The notes: generated from the letters alone by a model not told the origin. DNA of 64,000 nucleotides from Enterococcus sp. DIV1094 (GCF_017316305.2 NZ_CP147250.1:1570001-1634000), one strand, 5' to 3'. Positions 10,101-19,097 are shown, counted from the stretch's first letter. Translations and numbers: made by a program.

Positions 10101-12058
10101 CCGGAATCAAACACTCCGATTTTTGTTCGATCTCCTACTGGTTCGTTATAATAGATCATTTCAGTTTTTCCATGTGGCACAGCTAACGAATCTCTTAGTA
10201 GAGATGGATCAAAGGTACTCACATAGGGATTGCCTGCGGAGGTTGCTTGCCAATTGGCATCAGATCGATCCGCATTTGTTACCGAAAAGAATCGTGTTTG
10301 AGATGAGTCGTATAGACTTGGATCAACTGGAGAAATCGCTCCATTTTTTGTACTGGTAACGCTTTGTTTGAGATCAAAGCTGATAGGCCCTTCTGGATAG
10401 GCAGAGCCACGGATATCTCCTGGGATACGATCAGATAAATTATTTAATCGGATGATCAAACCAATATTATAAACGAGATCATCTTCCGTAGCATTAGGAT
10501 CGTAGATTTGATAGTCGGTTGTTTCTCCTCGGATCAATTGAGCAGCAATTGATGCGGTAGAAGAGACGATTGTTTCAGGAGCATCTAATGCAGGTAATTG
10601 TTCATCCGTATAACTTTGATTAAATGTTTCGATTTGCCCTGTCTCTTCATTGAACGCATCAATGAGCTGTAATTCAAATGTCGGTTTCAAAACTGTACCG
10701 TTCTTTGCTGCGAAAGTGTTGATAGAGACTGGGACAAAGACTTGACCAGACTCGTGGATTGTCGACTCGATCGCACCTTGAGAAATGACTGTACCATCGC
10801 CTTGCCCTGAATCAATAAAGGTTCCGTTACTGATTTCGCCATTGATAAAAGGGGCACCATCTACTAAAGTAGATGTATTCGGCAAGGTACTGATCACCCG
10901 GTAACGAATGTTGGTATAGTTGCTTGTCGGTAACGCTTGGATCGAAAAACCGAGACGATAGAAAATTTGATCATTGGAGCGGACAATGTTATTGTCCGGA
11001 GAACTATCATAGCCAGGATCGTCATTGTTATCGAAGCTTGCCGTTCCTGTCGCTACCGTTAATTTTGCATCAGAGATCGTGATTGGATTCGTCGTTGTTG
11101 CATTGATTTCTTCAGCAGCATCTGCCGCTAACCTCGGTGTGACTAAAGAATCTTCTTCCTGATAATCACCTGCTAAAAGCTCATCTAGTTCTAAGTCTGT
11201 TTCTTCTGTTTCTACAACTAAGATATTTTCATAAGATGTATCTGCTTCAAAGGGTGGGGGAGAGGAGTTACTAGGATCTTCTTGATCAGGCTCTCCTGTT
11301 CCCTCAGTCGACTCATCTTGAGTAGTTTCTGCTGTTCCCTCAGTCGGTTCTTCCTCAACCACACTTTCTTCAGAAGGCGGCTCGTTTGTCGTTACCGTTT
11401 CGTTCGTAGGCTCTTCTGGTAGCAACCATTGGAACAGGGTTTGATAATTTTGTGAGTAGACATCCGTCAAGACGATACTCATATCTTTAGTCGGTTCACG
11501 AAAGACAAGAGTGACGGGTTGATCTTTCACTAGACGCAAATAAGTCATTGCTTGTGAAGAATCTTCGGCGGACGCCACCTGAATGACATCACTGGCTGTT
11601 GCTAATTCAACTGCTTCAGCTGTTGTTTCGCTAGTGGATTCTGTTGTCTCATCGGTAGTTTGATCCGTTGCATCTTCTACTGTGTCAGCCGGTAGTTCGC
11701 CGATGCCTAAGCGAAGTAATTCTTCGTCCTGCACAAAGGAATCAGCAGGGTAGAGAGGAATCGGTTGCTCTCTACCATCTTGGGAAAAGGAAATCGCATA
11801 ATCTTCACTTGCTGGAAGAACGAGCAGGCGATTTTCGCTACTTCTGATCGTGATCATTGCAGGATCATCCGAAATTTGGTTATCTTTGGTCAGCATTGTT
11901 TGGTCACTATTGGTGACTTCAACTAAAGTTGCGTCTTCTTGGGCTCGAAGTAGTCCCCCTATAATAATGAGTTTAACGATTATACCGAGGATAATCGCTA
12001 AAGCAACGACTATTAACATCGGAGGTTTTACTTTGAGGCTAGAAAATCTAGAATTCAT
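7130..12058 (-). CDS. Giant pilus tip-type adhesin, FPFAG sorting motif
   Basis: A 1642-aa surface protein. A hydrophobic segment at about residues 13-37 should act as signal sequence. Two Glu/Thr/Ser-rich low-complexity stretches follow (about 115-150 and 215-265), then a long beta-rich region without an assigned family. An SdrD/Cna-B-like domain begins near 1320 (VYGRDLSGIVWEDTNRDG), and a SpaA-like domain near 1490-1585 carries the E-box ETKAPEGYELL. The sorting signal reads FPFAG at 1595-1599 instead of LPXTG, followed by a membrane helix and a basic tail. I see no von Willebrand A domain. The ATG follows GAAAGGAG. It pairs with 22504-27354 in operon 2 along its whole length. Confidence 0.88.
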   Translation of the reverse strand: MNSRFSSLKVKPPMLIVVALAIILGIIVKLIIIGGLLRAQEDATLVEVTNSDQTMLTKDNQISDDPAMITIRSSENRLLVLPASEDYAISFSQDGREQPIPLYPADSFVQDEELLRLGIGELPADTVEDATDQTTDETTESTSETTAEAVELATASDVIQVASAEDSSQAMTYLRLVKDQPVTLVFREPTKDMSIVLTDVYSQNYQTLFQWLLPEEPTNETVTTNEPPSEESVVEEEPTEGTAETTQDESTEGTGEPDQEDPSNSSPPPFEADTSYENILVVETEETDLELDELLAGDYQEEDSLVTPRLAADAAEEINATTTNPITISDAKLTVATGTASFDNNDDPGYDSSPDNNIVRSNDQIFYRLGFSIQALPTSNYTNIRYRVISTLPNTSTLVDGAPFINGEISNGTFIDSGQGDGTVISQGAIESTIHESGQVFVPVSINTFAAKNGTVLKPTFELQLIDAFNEETGQIETFNQSYTDEQLPALDAPETIVSSTASIAAQLIRGETTDYQIYDPNATEDDLVYNIGLIIRLNNLSDRIPGDIRGSAYPEGPISFDLKQSVTSTKNGAISPVDPSLYDSSQTRFFSVTNADRSDANWQATSAGNPYVSTFDPSLLRDSLAVPHGKTEMIYYNEPVGDRTKIGVFDSGNLAVSLGNYQETWQIDNYVGIKNPYTYTTAGNTFTNQSFVSAEFIYNWNDTKLKQLMVDNQWEYYTLNLNIPSLTYDGNTVTNNASLNFSSFYIPPGAMTAGPNIVDFNLPDPITNRRTTGMNQDIGFGSWADNIGKPLLMRGQKTYIGGWHIQFNPPENTKSDQIIQWNTNGYRYDDSRQPYNQQTEPDNSTRPYLTYGVRNNGEAMPSLTVPTTIQLAEAYTWYPTVEEAQAAGKIGAVRFQFPLNVETGLSNWNGVPVTVIGDPGSKDANGDPYVVLSSAGLKTADSTLIRSLPGSAGTTFIPAIWNADGSDIAVPYNTTTGVPAYVIGTNAFIQDFGITTSTEVEKSLYQTTEPIAIKVRGSLEGSEEISYDTALNTTLPIGINYLAGSAKDAHDHPLPDPYITENEDGTTTLRWVFPNSSLATGTEVNFLAESDMSKLTFNDLGITPPLVVRTIGEMWVSDEPSLQDTRSELSRSSQDQFVEELIQILSLNKRVDKVAIEEGNHEMAPLTSADAETAFTYTIASTNSATQLAQDFRLLDVLPYNGDSRGSSFNGTLEVASVSVDTTGEYQIYYTTSEIDDTINPNAVDLSGWSQYMPGSSSPNEIQQARAIMLTKDNLAVGETVTLSITVQPDGQLAGDHYENIATMNALVDLPVHSQKTVTHVYGRDLSGIVWEDTNRDGLFNNDEVLLPDIPVKLYRTSSLHPDEITDVLVEHDLKGNVLIDELGNSTVTTDAEGKYIFKHLPEGIYVVEFQIEDKIQRREIAVTTPMVGSDPAINSKAHQTNFKTNEYLAEPLENLPGMTTSEDPVFHIPHLNLGILSTLGDIYLYKFETGTTQDENNDGQPDIDEENQLVGGTKLAGAEFVLQEKETGDAVQTMTTDANGRIYFEDIPFGEYELIETKAPEGYELLKQQIDVTVDADNMVVHLFAEDDLITEFPFAGNNSIMQLLLIIAASLSLVGLIGVGVKYSREGMERKKGGAKKDE
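7262..7276 (-). other. Degenerate sorting motif FPFAG
   Basis: Codons for FPFAG occupy the position where the paralog has LPFTG. The scissile Thr-Gly bond used by sortases is replaced by Ala-Gly. Confidence 0.8.
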
Positions 12059-12081
12059 AGTAATCTCCTTTCAGTATGACT

Positions 12082-13803
12082 TTATGCTTGCTTCCATTTT
12101 TTGTAGAGAAAGCTTACTGTTGCACCAGCCACAATGGCGATGAGTGCAACTGAGATCAATGCAGTTCTTCCCGTCCCACCTGTAAAGGGTAAGCTTGTTT
12201 GTGGCCGGTTGAGGACAGTCAGCTCAATGGTGGCATCATCTGCGGTAGTTAAGTCAACGGTGACTCTTTGTGCTTCTTTTAATAACTCGTAGCCTTGTGG
12301 AGCGGTTGTTTCGACTACCCAGTAATCCCGTGAGACTTCACCATTTTCCACATAGTTATTGTCATTCGCATCTGTCCAATCTAAGGCTAATCCATCAAAC
12401 GTAGCGTGGCCATTTTCATCGGAAGTCGTTGTTAAGAAGGTGACACCTGTTGGTAGATTGGCATCTTCCGCATAACTATTTCCGTTACTGGCAATAAAAA
12501 TTTTATTGTTTGCATTGCTTTCTGATATGGCAAGTTTGAACTCTGCACCAGCTAGGCCTTCTTCGCTATTTTCTTCCATTTTTTCAATATCAAAACCACC
12601 GGTATAGTACTTTGGATTTGTTGTTTCTGGAGGCGTCGTACTTTTTGGACGCTGCCCAGGAATCTGGTGGTTGACGGTAAAGGTGTTTTCAACGATATTG
12701 TTCCAACCTTCAGGAACATGGGTACTCAATAAGGTCCGAATATCCGTATAACCGTTTGCTACCGATCCCACTTTGCTCAGCCCTGCCTCTGTCAAGGTAG
12801 TGGTTACTGTATTTGTACTACTTTCAAATGAAACGGTGTAATCCTCAGATGCTAAATCGATCCATTCTCCGCCAGCTTGTCTTACTTGCATTTTGGCGCT
12901 GTCAGGAATATAGGTCAGATCACTGTTCAGTTCGTCCACCATCGAAAAATTTGGTTGTACTAAATTGCTACCATTACGATAAACGATGGGTTGTCCTGCG
13001 ACCATCTCAACCGAATCCACCGCATTCCCGGTTTCATCTAAAATGTCAATAGTGCCTGTTTGGCTTGCGATTTGCCAGAGACCGGCAGGGAGGTTCGTTG
13101 TTAATTCCCATCTAAAGGTTTGCCCAGCTTGTACCGAATCACCTTTTTTATCATTGATAGTCTTGTCTGGGTGAAGCAAATCTTCCAAAATGTTTTTGGG
13201 CTCAACTTGAACATCATAAATCAACGAAGATAGATCTGAACGGCTGGTTTGTGGAATATACACAAAGAATGGATAAACAGGCGTTTCAATCTTTTTCCCA
13301 TCGGTAGCGGCTAAATCAGCGCCTGTACGATTATCTGGCAATTCAGTAACTAAATAGATCCCATCATTGGCACGACCGGTACCTAAATCAAGAATGGCTT
13401 TTCCTGTACTATCTGTTGTGATCGTCTGTGCAGTAAAAGTGGAATCGATTTCATAATCCGTTCCTAAGGTTTGTACTTTTGGATCGGTCAAAGAAGCGCC
13501 ACCGTTTATCTTGTTCACACGCTCTACTTTAAACTGGATTCCAGGGATCAACTCTCGACTTGGATTGGTGACGGTACCGTCACCGCGAGGCTCTAGTTGG
13601 CTGAAATCAGTGATTGCATATTTCCAAATCGTTAATGTACGCTGGGATGTTTCATTTGCTATTGCATTGTCCAAGGTTTCGGCATGGATGATTTGGTTAT
13701 CCTGTAATAATAAATTGCTACCTGAAGATAAACCAGCGGATAATAACAAAGTGGTAAATAATAGCTTAGATAATTGTCTTACTGAAAAAAATTTTTTCTT
13801 CAT
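12082..13803 (-). CDS. Major pilin subunit of pilus operon 1, LPFTG
   Basis: A 573-aa secreted backbone pilin of the Spa/Ebp/Bee type. The signal peptide is about residues 1-41 (IIHA-ET). The N-terminal pilin domain contains the pilin motif DVQVEPKN at 197-204, whose Lys203 would form the intersubunit bond. A C-terminal SpaA domain from about 404 holds the E-box VVETTAPQGYELL. The motif LPFTG is at 538-542, then a membrane helix and the tail KKWKQA. The ATG at 13803 is used because the GAGGAGGGAG ribosome site lies directly upstream; the frame is open further but would include it. It is the first gene of operon 1. No sortase gene is in this operon, so polymerisation would depend on the enzyme at 28394-30130 or one elsewhere. 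Confidence 0.92.
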   Translation of the reverse strand: MKKKFFSVRQLSKLLFTTLLLSAGLSSGSNLLLQDNQIIHAETLDNAIANETSQRTLTIWKYAITDFSQLEPRGDGTVTNPSRELIPGIQFKVERVNKINGGASLTDPKVQTLGTDYEIDSTFTAQTITTDSTGKAILDLGTGRANDGIYLVTELPDNRTGADLAATDGKKIETPVYPFFVYIPQTSRSDLSSLIYDVQVEPKNILEDLLHPDKTINDKKGDSVQAGQTFRWELTTNLPAGLWQIASQTGTIDILDETGNAVDSVEMVAGQPIVYRNGSNLVQPNFSMVDELNSDLTYIPDSAKMQVRQAGGEWIDLASEDYTVSFESSTNTVTTTLTEAGLSKVGSVANGYTDIRTLLSTHVPEGWNNIVENTFTVNHQIPGQRPKSTTPPETTNPKYYTGGFDIEKMEENSEEGLAGAEFKLAISESNANNKIFIASNGNSYAEDANLPTGVTFLTTTSDENGHATFDGLALDWTDANDNNYVENGEVSRDYWVVETTAPQGYELLKEAQRVTVDLTTADDATIELTVLNRPQTSLPFTGGTGRTALISVALIAIVAGATVSFLYKKWKQA

Positions 13804-14049
13804 GTTCTCCCTCCTCAACGAGTAAGTATTGAATATTTGTTACCGGTTTTGCGCATCTATAGATAAGTGTATCGATTGAACGTCACTCCTTTTTTCTTTT
13901 CCATACATAGTTTAAGAGTAGTTGAATAAAGACAAATGATTCATAAAAGTTTCATAGATGACACTCTTATTATTAGAAAAAGATTAATTTTACATGAGTA
14001 AATAAATATATTATAATGAATATAAAGTGGTGATTTAAAACCCCTCAAG
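13804..14049. promoter_or_regulatory. Pilus operon 1 upstream region with motif shared with operon 2
   Basis: A/T-rich and without a gene. On the minus strand, TCAT-N4-GAAACTTT-N-A-N-GAA lies at about 13938-13961, roughly 150 bp before the pilin start. The same arrangement occurs about 140 bp before the operon 2 pilin. It may be the operator of an Rgg-type regulator. The promoter itself is not clear. Confidence 0.4.
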
Positions 14050-14100
14050 AAAAAAGAATCGATCTAAGCTTGTTTTCGCTTAGATCGATTCTTAAAAAAG
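14050..14100 (-). terminator. Terminator of the minus-strand Rgg gene
   Basis: A 16-bp perfect stem (AAGAATCGATCTAAGC at 14054-14069 with its complement at 14078-14093) is flanked by A-runs, giving a U-tail on the minus strand. Confidence 0.85.
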
Positions 14101-14150
14101 TACGTACTTCAAGAACAGAAATTCATCGATAGAGTGAAAGGGAGAGTCGT

Positions 14151-15077
14151 TCATGTGGTGACTGTTTCAGACAAGTTTTCTTGATGGACGATGATCTGCA
14201 CCTTTTTCCACATTTCTTGCAGTGCATTCAATTCAAATTCTCCTGTAAAATCCTCTTTAAAAATATAGACGATGATTTTTTGCAGTTGTTCAAATTTTTT
14301 TAAGCCGAGATCGTAATCTTTAGTTAAGGAAATTCTGGCTGCGTGAACGAATAATCGCCAAATTCTAAAGCGATAATTATGCCTGTTAGGTTTTCTTTTT
14401 AAAACAAATCGAGTTGCACGATCCACATTCAATTTATTTTTTGAATTCAATGCTGTGTCATAATAACCGATATAAAGCAGATCTAATACGATCGGATCTA
14501 GTTGTTCTTCGTGGTTTTTGCGACGTAATAAAAATTGTTTGAAAAAATATTCATATTCTTCGTACGATAAAGTTTCGGTAATCGAGGAGAAAAGCAGGAG
14601 CTCACCATTTGTCCATAAATCAATACTGTCTAAGTAATCTTTGATTTGCCTAATGACTAGAAGGAGCTGTTGGCTATTGTCTGTCCACTTGTTATACATA
14701 ATTTCAGCACGTAAAAAAATATATCGATACTTCAGTTCATTTGTTTCTTTAAATCTTATTAACGCCTTCTTTTTTATTTTTTTTAAGGCTGTAGCATCCA
14801 TTGCAGAGATTGCATCGGTCAGTTCGTTCTCTAAGAGGCGTGTTTCAGGCATAAGTATAGGGATCACTGCTTCTAACTCACTCAATTCGATGCCAAGAAT
14901 ATGCAATAGTTTAAGAAAATTGATCAAGTTGATTTCACCTTCGCCACGAACAAATCGGTAATACGTTGGCCGTGTGATTCCAGCAGCAAAGATCGTTTTA
15001 GTCGATATTTTTTTCTTTTTCCGAATGGTATTTAAAATTTCACCTACATGTGCATAGTTATTCGATGTCTGGCGCAT
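14151..15077 (-). CDS. Rgg/GadR/MutR-type transcriptional regulator 1
   Basis: A 308-aa cytoplasmic protein. The N-terminal helix-turn-helix (about residues 12-67) reads ISTKTIFAAGITRPTYYRFVRGEGEINL, in the place where Rgg proteins have the XRE-type DNA-binding domain. The remainder is an all-helical repeat domain with the Rgg-like IDLWTNGELLLFSS block. Two paralogs lie at 15722-16633 and 32000-32908. It reads towards pilus operon 1 but is separated from it by a terminator. The start follows GAAAGGAG. Rgg proteins commonly bind short peptides, but no short hydrophobic peptide gene was found beside it. Confidence 0.82.
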   Translation of the reverse strand: MRQTSNNYAHVGEILNTIRKKKKISTKTIFAAGITRPTYYRFVRGEGEINLINFLKLLHILGIELSELEAVIPILMPETRLLENELTDAISAMDATALKKIKKKALIRFKETNELKYRYIFLRAEIMYNKWTDNSQQLLLVIRQIKDYLDSIDLWTNGELLLFSSITETLSYEEYEYFFKQFLLRRKNHEEQLDPIVLDLLYIGYYDTALNSKNKLNVDRATRFVLKRKPNRHNYRFRIWRLFVHAARISLTKDYDLGLKKFEQLQKIIVYIFKEDFTGEFELNALQEMWKKVQIIVHQENLSETVTT

Positions 15078-15645
15078 TGATCCCGCTCCTTTCTAGTAGT
15101 TATTATGTGAGGAGTGTCCTTATTTTCTGAGGAAGTTGAGTCTGGAACACCTTCGTTTTTTTTTGAATAGAGAGTTGAGACTAAAGGTATAAATTGTTTT
15201 TTTCAGGAAAATTAAAAGAGTTGTGATACAAGGAGTAATAAACTTTTTGAATCAAGATAAAAAAATAGACCCCATCACTTGTAGGCAATTTAATATTTTA
15301 TAGGATGTGAGCGACTGATTTCTTGGGCTCAAATTGATAGATGAAGAATGCCGGAGACATCTCTTTAAAGAAAAATCAGTCTGTGAGTATCTTTTTGAAA
15401 GCGTAAACATTTGTTTAATTATACATGAGAAAATGAGAAAAAAATAATAAGTGTCAAATCTGATACTTTTTAAGTTGTGATAAAATCAAATGTTTTTTGA
15501 GCATTTCTTCAACGTTGAGCGACTATTTTTGCTGTTGAATCAGATAATAACTGAATACCAAAAATAAAAAAACTTAACAAAAACTTATATTGATTTGACG
15601 TTTGAACCGATTTCTTTTGCTTTTTTTAGAAAAGGAGTTTCAAAT
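15078..15645. other. Divergent spacer between two Rgg genes
   Basis: 568 bp, A/T-rich. It must contain both rgg promoters. I saw no hydrophobic-peptide gene on either strand; a TTG-started 18-codon frame near 15247 has AAGGAG upstream but encodes a hydrophilic peptide. No other feature was recognised. Confidence 0.5.
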
Positions 15646-15744
15646 ATGATACTAATTTCTTTTTTTGGAAAAAATGAGTATAAAGTACTAGAAAATGTAA
15701 CTGTTAAAAAGGATGAACGCGATGGGAAAAAAATCCTCAGATAG
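15646..15744 (+). CDS. Small 32-aa reading frame overlapping the start of rgg 2
   Basis: ATG at 15646 is preceded by AAAGGAG at 8-nt spacing, the best ribosome site in this spacer. The frame encodes 32 residues, starting MILISFFGKNEYKVL and ending in a charged stretch, and overlaps the first codons of the regulator gene in another frame. It could be a leader that couples translation to rgg 2, or a signalling peptide precursor. It does not have the hydrophobic C-terminus of known SHP pheromones. I do not recognise it. Confidence 0.4.
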   Translation: MILISFFGKNEYKVLENVTVKKDERDGKKILR

Positions 15745-16633
15745 AGACTTAAATTTAGGTAGTGTGCTGAACGAGATACGTAAAGAAAAGAAAATTTCAA
15801 CAAAGGTGATTTTTAATGCAGGAATCACTCGTCCAACTTATTATCGTTTTGTACGTGGCGATAATGATTTGACTGTAACAAATTTTTTTAAAATCATTTC
15901 TATTTTGGGTTTAGAATTATCCGAGTTTCAAGGACTATCTCCGATTTTTACAGAAGGATACAAAGCATTAGAAAAAAATTTGGCACAAGCAACTTCAAGG
16001 TTGGACTATAAAGAGATTGAAAGAATCAAAAATGAAGCACTCGACCTATTTAGAAAAACAGATGTACTGGGGTATCAATATGTGTATTGGCAAGGAATGG
16101 TCACCTTGACACATTTAAGGAATGAAAAGTCATTGCTTTTGGACATCGCTAAACAAATCAGAGATTATCTCAATTCGATCGATCTATGGACAAACGTAGA
16201 ATTAAAATTGTTTGCTGCAATTGCAGAAACGTTAGATTTTGAAGAATATGATTATTTTTTCAAAAATTTTCTCAAACGCAGAGAAAATAAGTTAGAGGAA
16301 ATCGATTTTGTTGTACTGGATTTATTATATTTAGGATACTTTGAGACCGCATTAGATAGCAAAAATATCAAACATCTTGAAGAAGCGCTTGCGTTTATAG
16401 CAGCGCGTAAAACGAATCGATACAACTATCGATTTAGAGTATGGAAAATTTTTATTCGGGTAACACGCACTTATTTAAATAAAGATTATCTACAAGCGAT
16501 TGAAGAATACAACGAATTACGGAGAATCGTTGAGTTGATTTTTTTTGAAGAACATATTGTTGAATTTGAACTGAAAACTTTAGAGAACTTATGGGTCAAG
16601 GTCAATGCTATACCTACAAAATTTTTGGACTGA
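15722..16633 (+). CDS. Rgg/GadR/MutR-type transcriptional regulator 2
   Basis: A 303-aa paralog of the regulators at 14151 and 32000. The helix-turn-helix ISTKVIFNAGITRPTYYRFVRGDN is followed by the same helical C-terminal domain with SIDLWTNVELKLFAAIAETL. The ATG at 15722 has AAGGA at 8-nt spacing and gives the same N-terminal length as its paralogs; the ATG at 15713 is too close to that site. It is followed, without an evident terminator, by the hydrolase and DivIVA-like genes and is probably their first gene. The likely targets are this operon and the flanking pilus operons. Confidence 0.82.
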   Translation: MGKKSSDRDLNLGSVLNEIRKEKKISTKVIFNAGITRPTYYRFVRGDNDLTVTNFFKIISILGLELSEFQGLSPIFTEGYKALEKNLAQATSRLDYKEIERIKNEALDLFRKTDVLGYQYVYWQGMVTLTHLRNEKSLLLDIAKQIRDYLNSIDLWTNVELKLFAAIAETLDFEEYDYFFKNFLKRRENKLEEIDFVVLDLLYLGYFETALDSKNIKHLEEALAFIAARKTNRYNYRFRVWKIFIRVTRTYLNKDYLQAIEEYNELRRIVELIFFEEHIVEFELKTLENLWVKVNAIPTKFLD

Positions 16634-16737
16634 AAAGCAATATAATCTGTAACTAAAAGGACGATATTCATGTGAATATTTTAGTTATGTCAGAAGTCAA
16701 AAAAGTAAGTGGAGCTAACAGAACTAGGGGTGAAGAG

Positions 16738-18309
16738 ATGAAAACGGAAAAAATCCTGTTTAAAAATGAACGAATGATCGTGTTGGGAAGTAAGGAGCGA
16801 AAGAAGCTATTAAAAACAAAAAAAATGGTTGGAACAGTTATTGTTGCGAGTACATTTATAAATTATTTTGGCAATGGGATTGTTTTGGCAGATGAGTTAG
16901 GCAGTGAAATCAGTAGTCAGACGGAACAAGGATCGAATCAAGTGAATACCGAAGTGCCTGGAGAAACATCTGTAGAAACACCAGAAGTAGCGACAGATAA
17001 CCCCGTACCAGTAACACCGGAAACACCTAAAGAAACGCCGGCACCAGTAATACCGGACGCACCTAAAGAAACGCCGACACCAGTAATACCAGAAGCACCT
17101 AAAGAAACGCCAGCACCGGAAACACCAGAAGCACCTAAAGAAACGCCGACACCAGTAATACCAGAAGCACCTAAAGAAACGCCAGCACCGGAAACACCAG
17201 AAGCACCTAAAGAAACGCCAGCACCGGAAACACCAGAAGTACCTAAAGAAACGCCAGCGCCAGAAACGCCGGAAGCACCTGAAGAAATGCCGGTACCAGT
17301 AACACCAGAAGCACCTAGAGAAACCATTCCACCGGTGTCATCGTCAGCAACCACTGGTACACCAGAGCTGAACGATCGATTATCGAGTGAGACTACGTCA
17401 AATCCCATTGATTTTGAGAAAAGTGAGACCACTGAATCATTTATTGAAAAAATTGGGGAAGATGCTCGCGAGATTGCCAAAGAAAATGATTTGTACGCCT
17501 CGGTAATGATCGCCCAAGCGATTTTAGAATCTGGTAGTGGGACAAGCCAATTAAGTCGTACCCCCTATTATAATTTATTTGGGATCAAGTCAGATTCACC
17601 CAATCATTCTGTCGTATTTGAGACACAAGAAGATAATGGTCATGGGGAACTTTCAACAATCCAAGCAAGCTTTAAAGTCTATGATTCTTATAAAGAGAGC
17701 TTAGTCGATTACGTGAAACTCCTAAAAGAAGGATTGACATATGATCCTGAATTTTATTCGGGCGCATGGCGTAGCAATACGGAAACGTATCAAGATGCGA
17801 CACTTTTTTTAACTGGGAGATATGCAACCGATATTTCATATAACGAAAAATTAAATGAGTTGATCGAAATGTATGAATTAGAAAAATATGATTCTGAAGC
17901 GACGGATGCCATTGATAATGCTGGCGATTACATGAAACCGCTAGAAGAGTACGTAGTAACTAGTAATTTCGGTATGCGAGGAAATGAATTTCATCGTGGG
18001 ATCGATTTAGCTGCGCCGGCTGGCTCGCCCATTGTTGCAAGTCAGTCTGGAAAAATCGTTACGGCAGAATACCATCCATCATGGGGGAACTATGTAGTGA
18101 TTGCTCATGAGGATGGAAACTTCACCTTATACGCACACCAAAGCTTATTTATTGTAAAAGCTGGACAAGAAGTGGCAAGAGGCAGTGTCATTGGCTATGT
18201 TGGTTCAACAGGGAATTCCACTGGCCCACATTTGCATTTTGAGTTTTCAACTAGTGTGAATATGACTCAATCTGATTTGGTGGATCCACTAAAAATATTT
18301 AATCAGTAA
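16738..18309 (+). CDS. Secreted bifunctional peptidoglycan hydrolase: glucosaminidase plus M23 peptidase
   Basis: A 523-aa exported protein. A signal sequence lies at about 27-52 behind a long basic N-terminus. Residues 95-200 are a Pro/Glu/Thr repeat with a 12-residue period, probably spanning the wall. Residues about 230-380 are a GH73-type N-acetylglucosaminidase with AILESGSG (catalytic Glu264) and PYYNLFGIK. Residues about 405-523 are an M23 endopeptidase with HRGID (His419, Asp423), YAHQS and HLHFE (His498, His500) zinc and catalytic residues. The start at 16738 follows AGGGG. A dual glycan/peptide-cutting enzyme beside pilus genes could open the wall for a large surface assembly. It lies between rgg 2 and two DivIVA-like genes. 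Confidence 0.88.
   Translation: MKTEKILFKNERMIVLGSKERKKLLKTKKMVGTVIVASTFINYFGNGIVLADELGSEISSQTEQGSNQVNTEVPGETSVETPEVATDNPVPVTPETPKETPAPVIPDAPKETPTPVIPEAPKETPAPETPEAPKETPTPVIPEAPKETPAPETPEAPKETPAPETPEVPKETPAPETPEAPEEMPVPVTPEAPRETIPPVSSSATTGTPELNDRLSSETTSNPIDFEKSETTESFIEKIGEDAREIAKENDLYASVMIAQAILESGSGTSQLSRTPYYNLFGIKSDSPNHSVVFETQEDNGHGELSTIQASFKVYDSYKESLVDYVKLLKEGLTYDPEFYSGAWRSNTETYQDATLFLTGRYATDISYNEKLNELIEMYELEKYDSEATDAIDNAGDYMKPLEEYVVTSNFGMRGNEFHRGIDLAAPAGSPIVASQSGKIVTAEYHPSWGNYVVIAHEDGNFTLYAHQSLFIVKAGQEVARGSVIGYVGSTGNSTGPHLHFEFSTSVNMTQSDLVDPLKIFNQ
17020..17337 (+). repeat. In-frame 36-bp tandem repeats (Pro-rich linker)
   Basis: Eight 36-bp units plus a partial ninth encode 12-residue units of the type EAPKETPAPETP. 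Variants alternate between PAPETP and PTPVIP. The units are nearly identical at DNA level, so copy number is expected to vary between strains. Confidence 0.85.
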
Positions 18310-18320
18310 AGAGGTGTTTT

Positions 18321-19097
18321 ATGAAATTTAAAGCAGAACAAGTCAGAAGGATCACTTTTCCAACCGCATCTTTATCAGGGTACAAAAAACAAGATGTCGA
18401 TGATTTTTTAAAACATGTAGCAGATGATTATACAATAATGGAATCTGAAGAAAACTTGTTGGATAGTAAAATACAACTTGTTGAGATCCAAAAAAAAGAG
18501 CTGGCTCAAGAATTTGAAGAAAAAGAGAAACGCTATTTAGAAGAACTTGCTGGGAAAGATAAAGAAATCTCACAAATGTCAGCTAAGTTAAAAGAGATTG
18601 GTGAAGACGAAAACGAAATCAATTCGAAAAAAAGAAGCTTTGAAGATACGTTGATCATTGCACAAGATGTCGCTTTTAAAATTGAACAAAAAGCGAAAGT
18701 CGAAGCCAAACAGATCGTCACAGACGCATTGATCGAAAAAGATAGAATCGTTAAAGATGCGAATATTGAAGTTGTTAGAGTGAAAGAAGAGGCCTTTAAT
18801 CTTTTAGCTGAAGCAAATGCAAACTTAAATGATGCGGATCGTCAGTATAAAAAACAAATGAAAGAGCTTGAATTGGAGAAATCTAAAGCAGTTGAAGATA
18901 CCGCGAAAGAAATCGAGTATTTAGAACAAAAGAAGCAAATGATGTTGAAAGAAATCGACGGGCTTGAAACAGATGCTAAAAATGTTCGTTTCCAAATCAT
19001 TTCGGAATATCAACGTGCAATAAATAATTTATCAGATGAAAAGTGGCAACGTTGGATGAGCTCAGTAAAAAATTCGATCGATAATGTAGGTGAATGA
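18321..19097 (+). CDS. DivIVA-domain coiled-coil protein A
   Basis: A 258-aa cytoplasmic protein. The N-terminal DivIVA-type segment ITFPTASLSGYKKQDVDDFLKHV (about residues 11-33) resembles the membrane-curvature-binding start of DivIVA/GpsB. Residues about 40-225 are a long coiled coil rich in Lys and Glu. It is longer and more divergent than the housekeeping DivIVA, which normally sits in the division cluster near ftsZ/ileS; no division genes are here. GAGGTG precedes the ATG, 11 bp after the hydrolase stop. Inference: it localises the hydrolase or the pilus machinery to curved membrane (pole or septum). Confidence 0.75.
   Translation: MKFKAEQVRRITFPTASLSGYKKQDVDDFLKHVADDYTIMESEENLLDSKIQLVEIQKKELAQEFEEKEKRYLEELAGKDKEISQMSAKLKEIGEDENEINSKKRSFEDTLIIAQDVAFKIEQKAKVEAKQIVTDALIEKDRIVKDANIEVVRVKEEAFNLLAEANANLNDADRQYKKQMKELELEKSKAVEDTAKEIEYLEQKKQMMLKEIDGLETDAKNVRFQIISEYQRAINNLSDEKWQRWMSSVKNSIDNVGE

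Noticed and set aside
7130..12058. von Willebrand A (MIDAS) domain in the giant adhesins, as in other pilus tip proteins
   Set aside because: No DxSxS-type MIDAS motif was found in either adhesin.
17020..17337. Regular 36-bp repeats, the period of some CRISPR arrays
   Set aside because: There are no spacers; units are contiguous, in frame and encode a Pro-rich linker. The long antisense frame across them is a by-product of the repeat.
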